A stretch of DNA of 64,000 bases from Euglena gracilis (Eukaryota > Euglenida > Euglenophyceae > Euglenales): the NCBI GenBank assembly GCA_039621445.1, contig CP154954.1, forward strand, positions 13,324,716 through 13,388,715, written 5' to 3'. Of the stretch, positions 24,666-37,598 are shown piece by piece. Position numbers and translations under genes: made by a program. The notes under the pieces were generated by a model. That model made no database searches. It saw only the letters and a program-made list of their open reading frames with translations, and was not told where the DNA came from. The stretch's first letter is position 1; each line of letters opens with the position of its first letter.

Positions 24666-26133
24666 CTGGGAGAGGCACCGGATGAGGGGCCGGGAGTTGG
24701 ATGGACGTGGCGTGTGCCCAGAGAACAGAAAAGTAGTCGGATTGGGAGGGGGGCGGGGCGGGGACTGTGGCAGATCAATCTCGATATCAAAGGTTAATAG
24801 AATGTATGGTGTGCATCACAATCAATGTGATGGAATGCATGATGTTCACGGTTTATTGTGCACCCATCCTGATGCAGGAGAGGGGGAAGGCAACAATAAA
24901 ATAATTGCAGAAAAATGCAAAAAAGAAACTTCCATTTAGGAAAAACCTTTCTTTAGAGCCAGCGTTGAAGGACTGAGCTGGGTTAAACCTAAAAGGCTCA
25001 GATTATAACAGTGAGTCTGGACGAATTTGACAGCAAACAAAAACGACAGGGAAACAAAATGACGGAAAACAAAAATGAGGGGAAACGATATGATGGGAAA
25101 ATTGACGGAAAAGTGTTCAGGAATGGTGTGATGTTTTTCTGTATTTCTTGGGGGGAATAACAACAGCTTCTTTCGCTTGTACTTGAAAACAACATTTGCC
25201 TTATAATTGTTTGAAGCGATGTTTGTAACTTTCATCCCATCACATATGCACTCCCTTGTACAGTTGCAAGGTTGATTCAGGGAGGGGGACACAACATGGA
25301 CCCTAAAAAGACACGGCACAAAAAAAAATGCAAAGAAAATGCAAATAAAACGCAAAATGCACGTGCATCCTTTGGCTCCCCCGGGGTGTACGCTTTTCCA
25401 CTGGAGAGGACTTAGAAAACTTTTTTGCTCTGCCGGGGAAACTTTTCCATTTTCCATAAAAAAAAATATGCATTTTGTTACAAAAAAATGCAAAAAAATG
25501 TCAAAAAAATTGACAAAATTTTAGGCCTTGGGGGAAAATCGGGGCCAAAACAAGGAATTTTTCATAATCAAAACTTTTTCAAGCAAAAACGCAAAAACCG
25601 CCGGAAAAAAAAACAAGAAACACAAAAAAAAACACAAAACAGTGCAAATTTTGCTACAATCGAAAAACGCAAAAAATACTCATTTGTGTTACCCCCCCTC
25701 ATGCTTGATTCCTCAGCTCTGCTCCAAATAGGAGCAAAATTCAGATACAACACAGAGTTTCCCGTGTTTTGAAGTAAGCAAACAAAGAAAGAAAGAGAAA
25801 AGAAATGCAAATTGTGCAACCTCACCTCCTCCCTTGCTTGAAATGGTGCACTTACATCTTTAAAAAAAATAAGTATCAAGTAGTTAGGATAAAGTGTGAA
25901 ATGTCAAAGACATCAATGCTGAAGAGCACATTTTTCCTCCCATTGCTCCCCAACGCCTGTGGCAATTTTGGGGTCACTGATGAAATTAAAAATATTTTTT
26001 CAGGTACACAACCCGGCCACACTGTCACATTGTGAAAAGTGCCACTTGCCAGATATATTGGCAAAAAAACACTGTATTTGGAATTTTCACAATGAATTTA
26101 ACAATGACGGCCCGTCAACAAATTTTCGCATAC
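24666..26133. other. Intron between cyclase exons 5 and 6
   Basis: About 1.47 kb with conventional GTATGCG ... CTCTCCCAG borders on the minus strand. Moderately AT-rich with A runs and AAAATGCAAAA-like repeats near 25320-25510. No coding sequence or element ends recognised inside. Confidence 0.8.
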
Positions 26134-26201
26134 CCAAATGTCGTAGGCGAACTTGGTGCAGCCGATCACCCCTGCAACGACGGGACCTGAGTTGGCCCCA
26201 C
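26134..26201 (-). CDS. Adenylyl cyclase catalytic domain, exon 5 (glycine loop and specificity Asp)
   Basis: 68 nt reading GANSGPVVAGVIGCTKFAYD then IW. SGPVVAGVIG is the hallmark loop of class III cyclases. The Asp in FAYDIW pairs with the Lys of exon 2 to select adenine; guanylyl cyclases usually have Cys there. The intron before it ends CTG-CAAGT, fitting the nonconventional rule with CAG in its 5' end. The donor is conventional, TTTGG/GTATGCG. Confidence 0.96.
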
Positions 26202-29003
26202 ACTTGCAGGGATATGTGCGAGGGAAAGCACAGGGAACAAAAGAGATCCGGTCAGTTTGAGGCCCCGATCACCCTCTGGGGGGAACCACATAGCCCGAAG
26301 TCCCATTAAGCAACGCAGACCACAGTCAGGGAATTTCTCAAAGGACCAGGGGGAGGGGGGCATGCTTGTGCTTACCGACCGGGGGGGAGGGGGGGTGGAT
26401 GCTATAGGGTGCCTGCCCCTAGCAGGCACACCCCCGGGGGGGGGGGGGGGGGTAGGGGTCCGGGGGGACCCAGAAATTTTTCATTGAAAATGGCCTGTTC
26501 CGGGTCGGAGGGGGGGGGGTCGGATCGGGTGCTATGGGGTGCCTGCCCCTAGCACCCCCCGTGGGGTAGGCACCCGACTAAGCACAAGCCTGGAGGGGGG
26601 TTCTGCCAGCCGGCTGGCAAAAGGGGGAAAAGGTGCTGGCTGGCTGGAACGGGGTTGGGGGTCAATGGGTGGGGGGTATTCCCGCCAGGTGTTGAGATGG
26701 GTTGGAAGAAGAAAGCTTGCAAAAAAAATGGATGGAGGACCAGTACTGTGCTGCGCTGTACGAGGCTTCTTTTCAGCAACCTCTTAGAATAACAAAACAG
26801 GAGGATCGGGGGGGGGGGGTGAGGGTTGCAGGTGGGCGAGCACCTATGGTCATCCAGAATCCAGATCCTATCACGCTCAGTCACGCCCTTGTCACCCCAA
26901 TCACCCCAGTCACACCCAGTCATCTCTTAGATGCTTGGCGGGGAAACCCAAATTCTGAGTGAATCTGAGTGGCCAAATTAGATGGATGGATCTCCAATAA
27001 ATGGGGGAAACCCACAAATTAGGAATCTGGACACACCAAAGCAGGATTATGTCACCAAATTAGGAATCACCAATCCCAAGTTTAAAATTGAAGCATCAAA
27101 AGAAGGAATCACAAAGACTTTCATTGTTTTTTCAAAAAAAAAAAAGAATCAAACAAAAAAAAGAGAAAAAAATTTCATGAGACCCTTTCAGGAGGCTTTG
27201 TTATCAAGGCTGTGTAACTCTTGGGGGATTTACCACTGTATCTTGGACAAACAAACTTTTCGATGGTCCTTGTCTACCAAAAGCAAAATATGATCCCCCC
27301 CCACCCAACAAGGTTGTCAGCTTTTTTGGGGTGGGCAGTGCTGTAGCAGACAAATTAAGCAGGACAAATAGCCAACAACTGCAGAATAAGGCTAAATAAA
27401 TAATCAAATAGTCAAATCAAAACGGCTGAATCAAGTTGCTGATGGTAGCAAATGACAGTGTGCCAGTGTGCTGTTTCAAGATCGAGCCCTGCCTGCCTGA
27501 AACACCTCAAAGTAAGCTCAAAGTAAGAAACACTTCAAAGGAAGCTAGCGTGGCAATATAGCACTGCAATGGCAAATGCAATACTTCAGCGACCACTACT
27601 GTGGTGCTGACCACTAACTACACTCATGCAGCTTTATGTTGCATCAGGTCGGTATAGAGCCACCGCGCAGTGCGCACCCAGCCCTGTGCACCGGATCTCC
27701 AACTGGTTGCCGGTCATCTGGAAATCCCGCATGTGCTGGATCATCAGGACGGCCACTCGGCAGCAATGCAGTCCCCAGGTCGCACTCGCCGCAGGACGAC
27801 TGACGGCAAGGTGTGGATACCTAACACCCCCCAAAAAATAAGACCGGGGGTCCATTTCATGGGTCGGTTGCTGGAAAGCCCGAGGGGGGGTCTTATTCAT
27901 GGGGGGGTTCATTTTATGGATTTTTGCTGGCAAAATTCTCGACCCCCAAAGTGTCCAAAAATGCCCCCCCAAAATTTCAATTTTCGAAAAAATTCGGCGC
28001 TTCGCGCCAGACAAACAGGGGGGAAATATGCTGAATTGTGTGAAAACTGTCCCAATATGGCAGATTTACCCCCAAAAAAGTCCCATTTTTCAAAAATCCA
28101 GCGGTTCGCGCTGGCAGGGGGGTCTTATTTATGGGGGGGGGGGGGGTAACCGCCCACCCACCATGGCACCCGCTCAGAGAAAATTCCTTCGGCGCCGAAG
28201 GTGCCGAAGGAGAATTTAGACCTAAAAATGGGCGCGCGCAGATATACAGGAAGGGTTGGTGGGGGCAGCCCCCCCCCCCCGGCCACCCGCCAGCATGTGG
28301 GTCGACACTCCCCACCCACCTCCCATAGAGTTGCGGTACAGCCCTGCCCACCAGGTCCCCAAAAGGCGTTGGCGCTCTCCCATCTAAAAAAAAAAACTGC
28401 ACTTTTGTTATTCCTTAGTGAAATTGACTGCTTCGGTAAACTTTTGGGCGATTTTTGTGTTATCACAGGTCAGGCATCACAGCAGCGTGGGATGTTTTGT
28501 GCGGTCTTCCTTTGGATACTCATTGGTCTGGCTTATTCTGGAGGAGACATTATTTCGGGTAGCGTGGATGTATTTTCCCAAGACAGATTTCCTGCTCGTG
28601 AAAGGTCCCCAATCCTGGACCATTGGATTAGATGAAGAAGAGCAAAGAGATGTCCTGATTGCCATAACCATAAGCCATGCACATTCACCCAGAGACCACC
28701 AACGATGCAACTGATCATGAAGTGCTCCTCTGGACATGAAGACTTCAACAGAAAAAAGTACAGGCTTGGGGATTAGAAGAAAAGTTTTCAATGATGATTG
28801 GAAATCGTCAATGACGTTTATGGTTCATGGTTTATGGTATGGCTGGTGGAAAACATGTAGCGTGTCAAAATTACAGCTCTGGCTGACAAGTTCCTAAAGA
28901 AACGTACTTTTTACTTACAATAGCCATATACCCCCCAGCAAACAAATCACAAAAAAATAAAAACCCCTTTCTGCTGTTGGCTGCATTGTATGGATGACAG
29001 ACA
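26202..29003. other. Introns around cyclase exon 4
   Basis: Two introns, 26202-27689 and 27756-29003. The first has nonconventional borders (GCA-CAG ... CTG-CAAGT on the minus strand). Both contain G/C runs; GGCGCTTCGCGCC and GCGGTTCGCGCTGG hairpins lie at about 27991 and 28101. An ORF at 28477-28791 on the minus strand has no recognisable motif and no splice support. Confidence 0.7.
27690..27755 (-). CDS. Adenylyl cyclase catalytic domain, exon 4
   Basis: 66 nt reading AVLMIQHMRDFQMTGNQLEI then R, the helix between the second metal site and the glycine loop in class III cyclases (ALxMLxxxxxF...LxIR). The preceding intron ends CTGCCGAG (CTG at -8). The following intron starts GCA-CAG (CAG at +4 to +6). 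The split Cys codon (T plus GT) is completed by the next exon. Confidence 0.92.
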
Positions 29004-29062
29004 CAGCCGCTTCGTTTGGAAGCTCTCCAGGGGCTGGAAACCCAACAAAGAGGTACGCATCG
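29004..29062 (-). CDS. Adenylyl cyclase catalytic domain, exon 3 (second metal-binding Asp)
   Basis: 59 nt reading DAYLFVGFPAPGELPNEAA. The first Asp is the second catalytic metal ligand (the GDAYL motif), and F-P-A-P matches the usual G-x-P-x-P turn, though one of the two Gly normally before it is missing. Neither border is GT-AG. The 3' end can slide over a shared TG/GTG, and the preferred join gives NEAAVAVLMIQHM with the next exon. The frame continues open for about 13 codons into the intron, but those do not match the family. Confidence 0.9.
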
Positions 29063-29220
29063 ACGCACTCCTCCCATCTTCCCTTCACCCAAAGCAATCC
29101 CAACCATCCATCAGTGCCGGCACAGCATTTCAGGGACGAAGACATGAGTTTTTTTGTCAGGGAAGCACTCAAATAGAGTTCAAACAACTGGCAACCCAGC
29201 CACAGGTGGAAGGTGTGGTG

Positions 29221-29341
29221 CCAATGGTCTTGATTTTCTCCACACCGTACAACAAGCAGAGGCGGTCGAAGTAGGTAAAGATGGCATTGAGGGTGTCCAC
29301 AAGGTCGATGGGGGAGGTGTGCAGGCACAGCGAGGTGAAGC
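29221..29341 (-). CDS. Adenylyl cyclase catalytic domain, exon 2 (substrate-selecting Lys)
   Basis: 121 nt. It encodes LVDTLNAIFTYFDRLCLLYG and VEKIKTIG. In class III cyclases the Lys of EKIKTIG contacts the adenine base, whereas guanylyl cyclases carry Glu at this place. So this residue indicates ATP as substrate. The acceptor CCCCAG is conventional. The 3' border is not: the codons for I-G are followed by CACCACACC with no GT, and the frame resumes in exon 3 only if a non-GT-AG intron is removed. Confidence 0.97.
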
Positions 29342-30403
29342 CTGGGGCAGTGGGGGGAGATGGCCTTGGCATTGGGTGGGAGTTTTGGGACCAGAGTTTT
29401 TTAGGACCCTGGAGGGGGAGGGGGAGTTCCGGGCCCACCCACCCACCCCCTGGGGCCCCCTGGAGAGGGGGCTCGGGGGGGGGGACCCACTTTTGGGGGT
29501 CAAGTTTGGGGTCCAAAAAAATTTTCGGCGCAAAGCGCCAAATAGAGCCCCCGCCTCCAGCGGTACCCACTCGGCCCCACCCCACCCCCCCAGGGGGGGG
29601 GGGGCTCGGACGGGACCCACCAACCCCCCCAGGTCACGAAACTTAAAAAAATTCTCTGTTTGGGACAGTTTGTTCACCCATTTTTCTCACACGGTGTCTG
29701 TTTGGAAGATGCCCGTGCTGCAACGGAAAGAATGAGCGTGCAGGAACAAAACCAAGCCCGAGATTTGGTTGGATCATTTTTGAGTAAAAACCATCACAAC
29801 TTCGCGCCAAAATTGTTGATACATTTGCCCAAGCTTCACTGGCACAGCCAAAATGACCGACTTTTGGCCCGGCTGAAAAAGTGCCGCCCCAAAAACAACC
29901 CGAAATGAGATTTTCGGGCACTTTCTGAGTAATTTGTCAAAAATTTCAGTGCAGATCTCCGGAAGGAAATAATTGACCTTTAAAAAAAAATTCAAAACAC
30001 TTTCGCGACAGCTGAGCATCCATGGAATGTTAAGGCATCGGCATTGGTGTCGTGCTTTGGGGGGTGTCCCCGGGGGTCAGTCCAGACCCTTTGTGGGCGG
30101 TCCAGATCGGTGCTATGCTACGGAGGCAACAGCAGGCACCCCCCCCCCCCCCGCGGGGGGTTTTGGGTCTCGGTGCCTGCCGACCAAGCCAAGGTCGCCA
30201 GGAGATGTGTTAGGCGCCAGGAGGTACGTTAGCACAACCCACCCCAAAAAGTGACCCCCTGGGGTAATCGGAAATGACCTACCTATCCCCACCGCCTGCC
30301 CATAGTACCCAACCTCCGGCCTTCCTTAAAAAGAAGCCTGGTCTGGACCCTCCCCCTATCGAACCCTGCCTCCAATACGGCGGGGGGAGGGGGGGGGGCG
30401 CAC

Positions 30404-30557
30404 CGACGATGTCGCAGAAGCAGACGGTGACCATTGGGAAGTTCTGCGCGATGTGGATCTTGGCGCTGAACGCCAGGTCATCCATCAGCTTGTCCGCGAT
30501 GGGCGCCGGCAGGATGTTGCGCAGGATGGACTGCCCGAGCTCGTGCCGCAGCAGCGC
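30404..30557 (-). CDS. Adenylyl cyclase catalytic domain, exon 1 (first metal-binding Asp)
   Basis: 154 nt with acceptor CACCGCAG and donor GTCG/GTGCGC. It encodes LLRHELGQSILRNILPAPIA, the conserved N-ILP-x-x-IA lead-in of class III nucleotidyl cyclases, and VTVCFCDIVG, where the Asp coordinates the first catalytic metal. The enzyme converts ATP to cAMP and pyrophosphate as a dimer on the cytosolic side of the membrane. It joins in phase 1 to GFTSLC in the next exon, completing the family signature DIVGFT. Confidence 0.97.
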
Positions 30558-32817
30558 CTGCGGTGACCACCGGACAGCAGCGCCACCCTTCCCCAGGGCA
30601 TTTAGTCGGGAGAGGTGCCAGACCCTCCGCCCCTGGAGGGGGACCCACCGGGGAAAAACCCCGGTGCGAAGGGCCCAGTAAATTTTTGAGGGGGCTTCAA
30701 AAAATGCCCAAAAATTGCGCCTTTGGACATTTTTTCAACAAAAAAAATACGATAAAACCGTAAGCTTTCCGGCACAAAGTTCCAGGAAGAAAAATCTCGG
30801 TTCCAGCCTGGGGGATGGTCCCCTAAAAGGGAGGCCCTGTCCCAACCCATCGCTTCCCCCTGTACAAAAGCAATCCTCACTTAAGACCCTGCCCACCCAC
30901 CTCCCCCACAAAAAAAAACTTGCGTCGTTAGATACGTCTTCTCCCGAATCAGGCATTTTGGATGGTCCTTTCACCATCAACAGGACGACATAACAGTAGT
31001 TGTGCCCATGATCACCCAAGATGCACTTATGCAGCCATTTTCTGGCAGTGCGCCGAGGTGGTCTGGACCCATCCCAGTCCCAAGGTTGGGCAGGGGGGCA
31101 GGTACTTAGTGTAGGGGTCAGGGAGAGTCCGGAGCCCCTCCTCCTGTTAAAAAAAAAAACTGGGGCTTTTGAAAAATGCCAAAATCATTTTTTGCACACT
31201 TTATTTCAAAATTTTCAAAAATCGGCCAAAGACATATGTGAAAAATGCACATTGTATGCGAAAAATATACACTTTCCCAGCGAGAGATGCTGGGGAAGCA
31301 AATGTAGCTTCCGGAGGTCCCGGACTCCCCAGGCCCGGGGAGAGGCAGGGCAGTGCAGGAAGCCTGGGGAGGGTCGATCCCCTCAACCGGGAGGTGGCTT
31401 ATGTACGCAGCTTTTCCTGGCCCCTGTCCGTTTCGAGTTGGGTTGGGGTCCGAGCCCCCCTGGGCCCCCACATCAGACCTCCCACATCAGGGTTCACAAA
31501 CATCCCTGCCCCCCCACCGTTGGTCGGGGTTGTAGGTGACCTAAAAAGTCATGTTTACGGGATTGTTTTGGGCCTGGTTGGGGGTGGCAGGGTGTGTATG
31601 ACCTTCCGCTGGTTGGGGGTTATAGCAACCTGGTCGGCGGGGGTGGTCACTGTTTTATTTGTAAATATACCTGAGGTGTTGTGATTAGCCATCTTCACCT
31701 TCTGAAGGCTATGGTCCTTCATCATACAGTCCCGGCCTAAACAGATTCGCAGGTGGTCTTTGAGGTGTCTTCCTTGTGTGCTTCAGTAGAGATTGCAGCG
31801 GGGGGAACACACACACTTTTGTTCGTGTTTTTTTCTTTTTCGGTTTTTGGAAAAAAGCTTTTTTTAAGTCCCCCCTCCAATTCCCCCATTTTTCCTGACC
31901 GTTTTTTAACTTCTGCTTCTGCTGGGAATACTTTTAGATTTAGACTTTTTTATTTTGCTGATTTATTTTGCTTTATGCTTTTTGGAGGAAAAACTTTGTG
32001 AATGATTGTTCAAAATGTACACCACGTTGCATAACGTGCAAAATGAAAAAAAAATTCCCGATGGACATTAAAAAATTTTGAAGTCTTTCCGGCAGAAAGT
32101 TTTGGGAGTTACCTTTTCTTGTGTTTCTTTGTGTTTTTTTTTGTGTGTTTTTCATTTTTTGTGTTCCTCCCTCTTTTTTTTGTGTTTTTTCCCTTGTGTT
32201 TCATTTGTTGAGGGTTCGTGTTGCGTCCCCCCCTTGTTGTTACCCAACACACTCAACACTTTTTTTTTATCTGACTGCATGATGTTTTTGACCTGAGTTT
32301 TTTGCCAGGGCACTAAATGAGCAATGGTTCTTGTCAGGGTTCCACCCCTACCACGGGGCTGTACGCGTGCCAAAAGTGCCAAAGGGATTTCTCTTTGCGC
32401 GGTGGGGTCGTTGGGGGTCGACCCCCCGGCCAAAATTGCTGAAAACCCCTGATTTTTCTTTTAAAATAAAAAATGAGCATTTCAAAAAATGCGCATTTTG
32501 ATTTTTTTTTGAACTTTTTTTGTGAAAAACACCAAAACATCATCAAAAATGCAACACAATTAAAAAAGAAAACAAGGGTCAATTCTTTGCATTTTCCGGC
32601 ACGCAGCGCCAGAAGAAAACTTTCGCTATTTTTGGAACCTGTCAGGGAGAGGGGGTGGTCCAGACACCCCCCCCCCCAAACACCCAGATGGGGGGGTTCC
32701 ACCAACCACCAACCTCAACACCAAAGGGCCTCCAATACATGGGGAGGTCATACACACCCCTGACCAGCAACCCCCAACCAGGTGGGGGGGGGGGGCGAGT
32801 GGCTGGAAGCAACTGAC
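30558..32817. other. Intron before the first cyclase exon
   Basis: About 2.26 kb with GTCAGT ... CACCGCAG borders. It contains C/G runs, a CGGCACGCAGCGCCAG hairpin at 32597 and TTTTGTGTTT-rich sequence at 32100-32200. No exon was recognised, although one with length a multiple of three could be hidden because both flanking phases are 0. Confidence 0.65.
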
Positions 32818-32960
32818 CTGCTTCTTGTTGTACTCCAACACTTGGGAGAAAAAGAGGAGGAGGAGGAAGATGACGAAGTTGGGCAGGACGAGGTTGAGCG
32901 TACGTTGCAAAAACGAATGCACGTCCAGGCCAAATCCTGAATAGATGTCGACGATGGCGC
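32818..32960 (-). CDS. Exon: last transmembrane helix before the cyclase domain
   Basis: 143 nt with conventional borders CCCACAG/GCGCC and AAGCAG/GTCAGT. It encodes an extramembrane loop (IVDIYSGFGLDVHSFLQRT) and a strong helix (NFVIFLLLLFFSQVL) ending EYNKKQ at the cytosolic face. Phase 0 exit matches the catalytic exon at 30557. Placement of a helix directly before the signalling segment is typical of membrane class III cyclases. Confidence 0.9.
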
Positions 32961-33114
32961 CTGTGGGCAGGGAGGGAGATAGTGGGCCTGATCCCTCAAT
33001 CGCAGGGAACTCAGCATTGCAAAGGGATTTCAGAAAGCAAAATTGAGATTCAGCAATTAAAAGAAAAATATTTAGAGAGATTGAAAAGCTCTCAAAGCAT
33101 TTATCAGAGAAATA

Positions 33115-33181
33115 AATAAATAAATAAAATAGCTAACTAACGAAATCAATATAAAAAAATGAATAAAATAGATAGACAGGG

Positions 33182-33256
<75 letters not shown>

Positions 33257-33420
33257 TAAAGAATGGATTGATGAATGAATGAATGAATGGATGGATGGAT
33301 GGATGGATGGATGGATGGATGGATGGATGGATGGATGGATGGATGGATGGATGGATGGATGGGAGAATGAATGAATGCATGAATGAATGAACGAATGTGT
33401 GAATGAATGAATGAACGTAT
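33115..33420. repeat. Tetranucleotide microsatellite block
   Basis: Successive runs: (AAAT), (GACA)n at about 33175-33255, (GAAT), (GGAT)n at about 33284-33362, then GAAT-type units. It lies in the intron between exons 33507 and 32960. The His/Pro/Ser and Cys/Leu/Ser translations are artefacts. Confidence 0.95.
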
Positions 33421-33506
33421 GAACAAATAAATAAAATAAGATTTTCTCATTTACATCATTCAAATTTCCGCAAAAATAATTAAAATTTCAAAAAATACGG
33501 GAATAC

Positions 33507-33670
33507 CGAATGCTGGAGTGACCACTTGGAGCGCCAAGAGCCAGCACGCTGTGCGTGTGGAGAAGACGAGCAGCATGAGGACGGTGCCCAGCGTGAGCCA
33601 CAGCCAACAGTCAGCTGGGGTGGCCATGTACTGCCGATAGCACGCCCAGGAGACAGCGGCAAGGATGCAG
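33507..33670 (-). CDS. Exon: two transmembrane helices before the cyclase domain
   Basis: 164 nt, 54 codons. Hydrophobic stretches CILAAVSWACYRQYM and CWLWLTLGTVLMLLVF then CWLLALQVVTPAF give two to three helices with short loops. The start follows CTGACGAC (CTG at -8). The donor TTCG/GTATTC is conventional, phase 1, and joins to GAIVDIYSG in the next exon. It belongs to the membrane anchor immediately N-terminal to the catalytic domain. Confidence 0.78.
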
Positions 33671-36968
<3,298 letters not shown>

Positions 36969-37020
36969 GTCGCGATGCGCCGACCACGCGAAGACGTAGG
37001 GGAGGGCCAAAGCGGTCAGG
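36969..37020 (-). CDS. Short exon: transmembrane helix
   Basis: 52 nt reading LTALALPYVFAWSAHRD, a hydrophobic helix ending in basic residues. The upstream sequence ends CTG-GTGTT (CTG at -8) and the downstream intron begins CGC-CAG (CAG at +4), so both borders fit the nonconventional pattern. Its exit phase does not match the exon at 33670, so one exon in 36.9-33.7 kb is probably missing. The frame stays open beyond both proposed borders. Confidence 0.55.
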
Positions 37021-37457
37021 AACACCAGATGGGCCCGGGGATGGGTTTGGGGCCAATTGCCAGAGGATCTCTCGGGGTGAAGCTGGGGGAAAAGAGGGCT
37101 GTGTCCAGCTCCAGACGCCCACAGGGCTGTCCGAACCGTCGGGGAGCAGGGGGGTGGTGGGACCGCCCATCCTGGTGTGCGGGTCTTCCCCCTTCCGGTT
37201 ATCAAGTCCAATTTCTCCTTGCGTCGTGCCGCAGTGGATTGGTGGAGGACCCATCCCCCCCGCCAGGCATCCCAAATTAAAAAAAAATGATTTTTTCCTT
37301 CTTAAATGCCACACATGCTTGTTGGTTCTTGAAGATTTTATTCTGTTGTGGTGTGAGTGGTGTGGTCTGCGGTGTGCTATCTTGCAGTGTGACGTGTTGC
37401 ATTGCGTTGCATTGCACCACAGTGGGTTTGCGTTGCAAGCGGGTCAAAACCCATCAC

Positions 37458-37598
37458 CGGGCAGAACAGCTGCAGGGCGACCACTAGCCACGTCCGGTTC
37501 TGCTCGTACGCCTCGTCCTCCACATCGTGCTCCGCCTCGCGCTTGGAGGGGCTGCCGCCGCACAGCGAGTTCCGGCCACCCCTGTCGCTTTCCAGCCT
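37458..37598 (-). CDS. Exon: charged linker leading into a transmembrane helix
   Basis: 141 nt, 47 codons, phase 0 in and out, after GGCCAG. The first part is hydrophilic (SKREAEHDVEDEAYEQNR) and the end hydrophobic (TWLVVALQLFCP). The donor is CCG/GTGATG if conventional; shifting one base (CC/GGTGAT) instead gives phase 2, which fits the next candidate exon. It marks the change from the cytosolic C2 region to the second membrane block. Confidence 0.75.

Noticed and set aside
28477-28791. 104-codon minus-strand ORF in the intron before cyclase exon 3
   Set aside because: No family motif, and the cyclase frame requires this region to be intronic; composition matches surrounding intron DNA.
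29345-30403. Extra cyclase exon in the intron between exons 1 and 2
   Set aside because: The conventional join at 30404/29341 gives an uninterrupted DIVGFT motif, so no additional coding sequence is needed.
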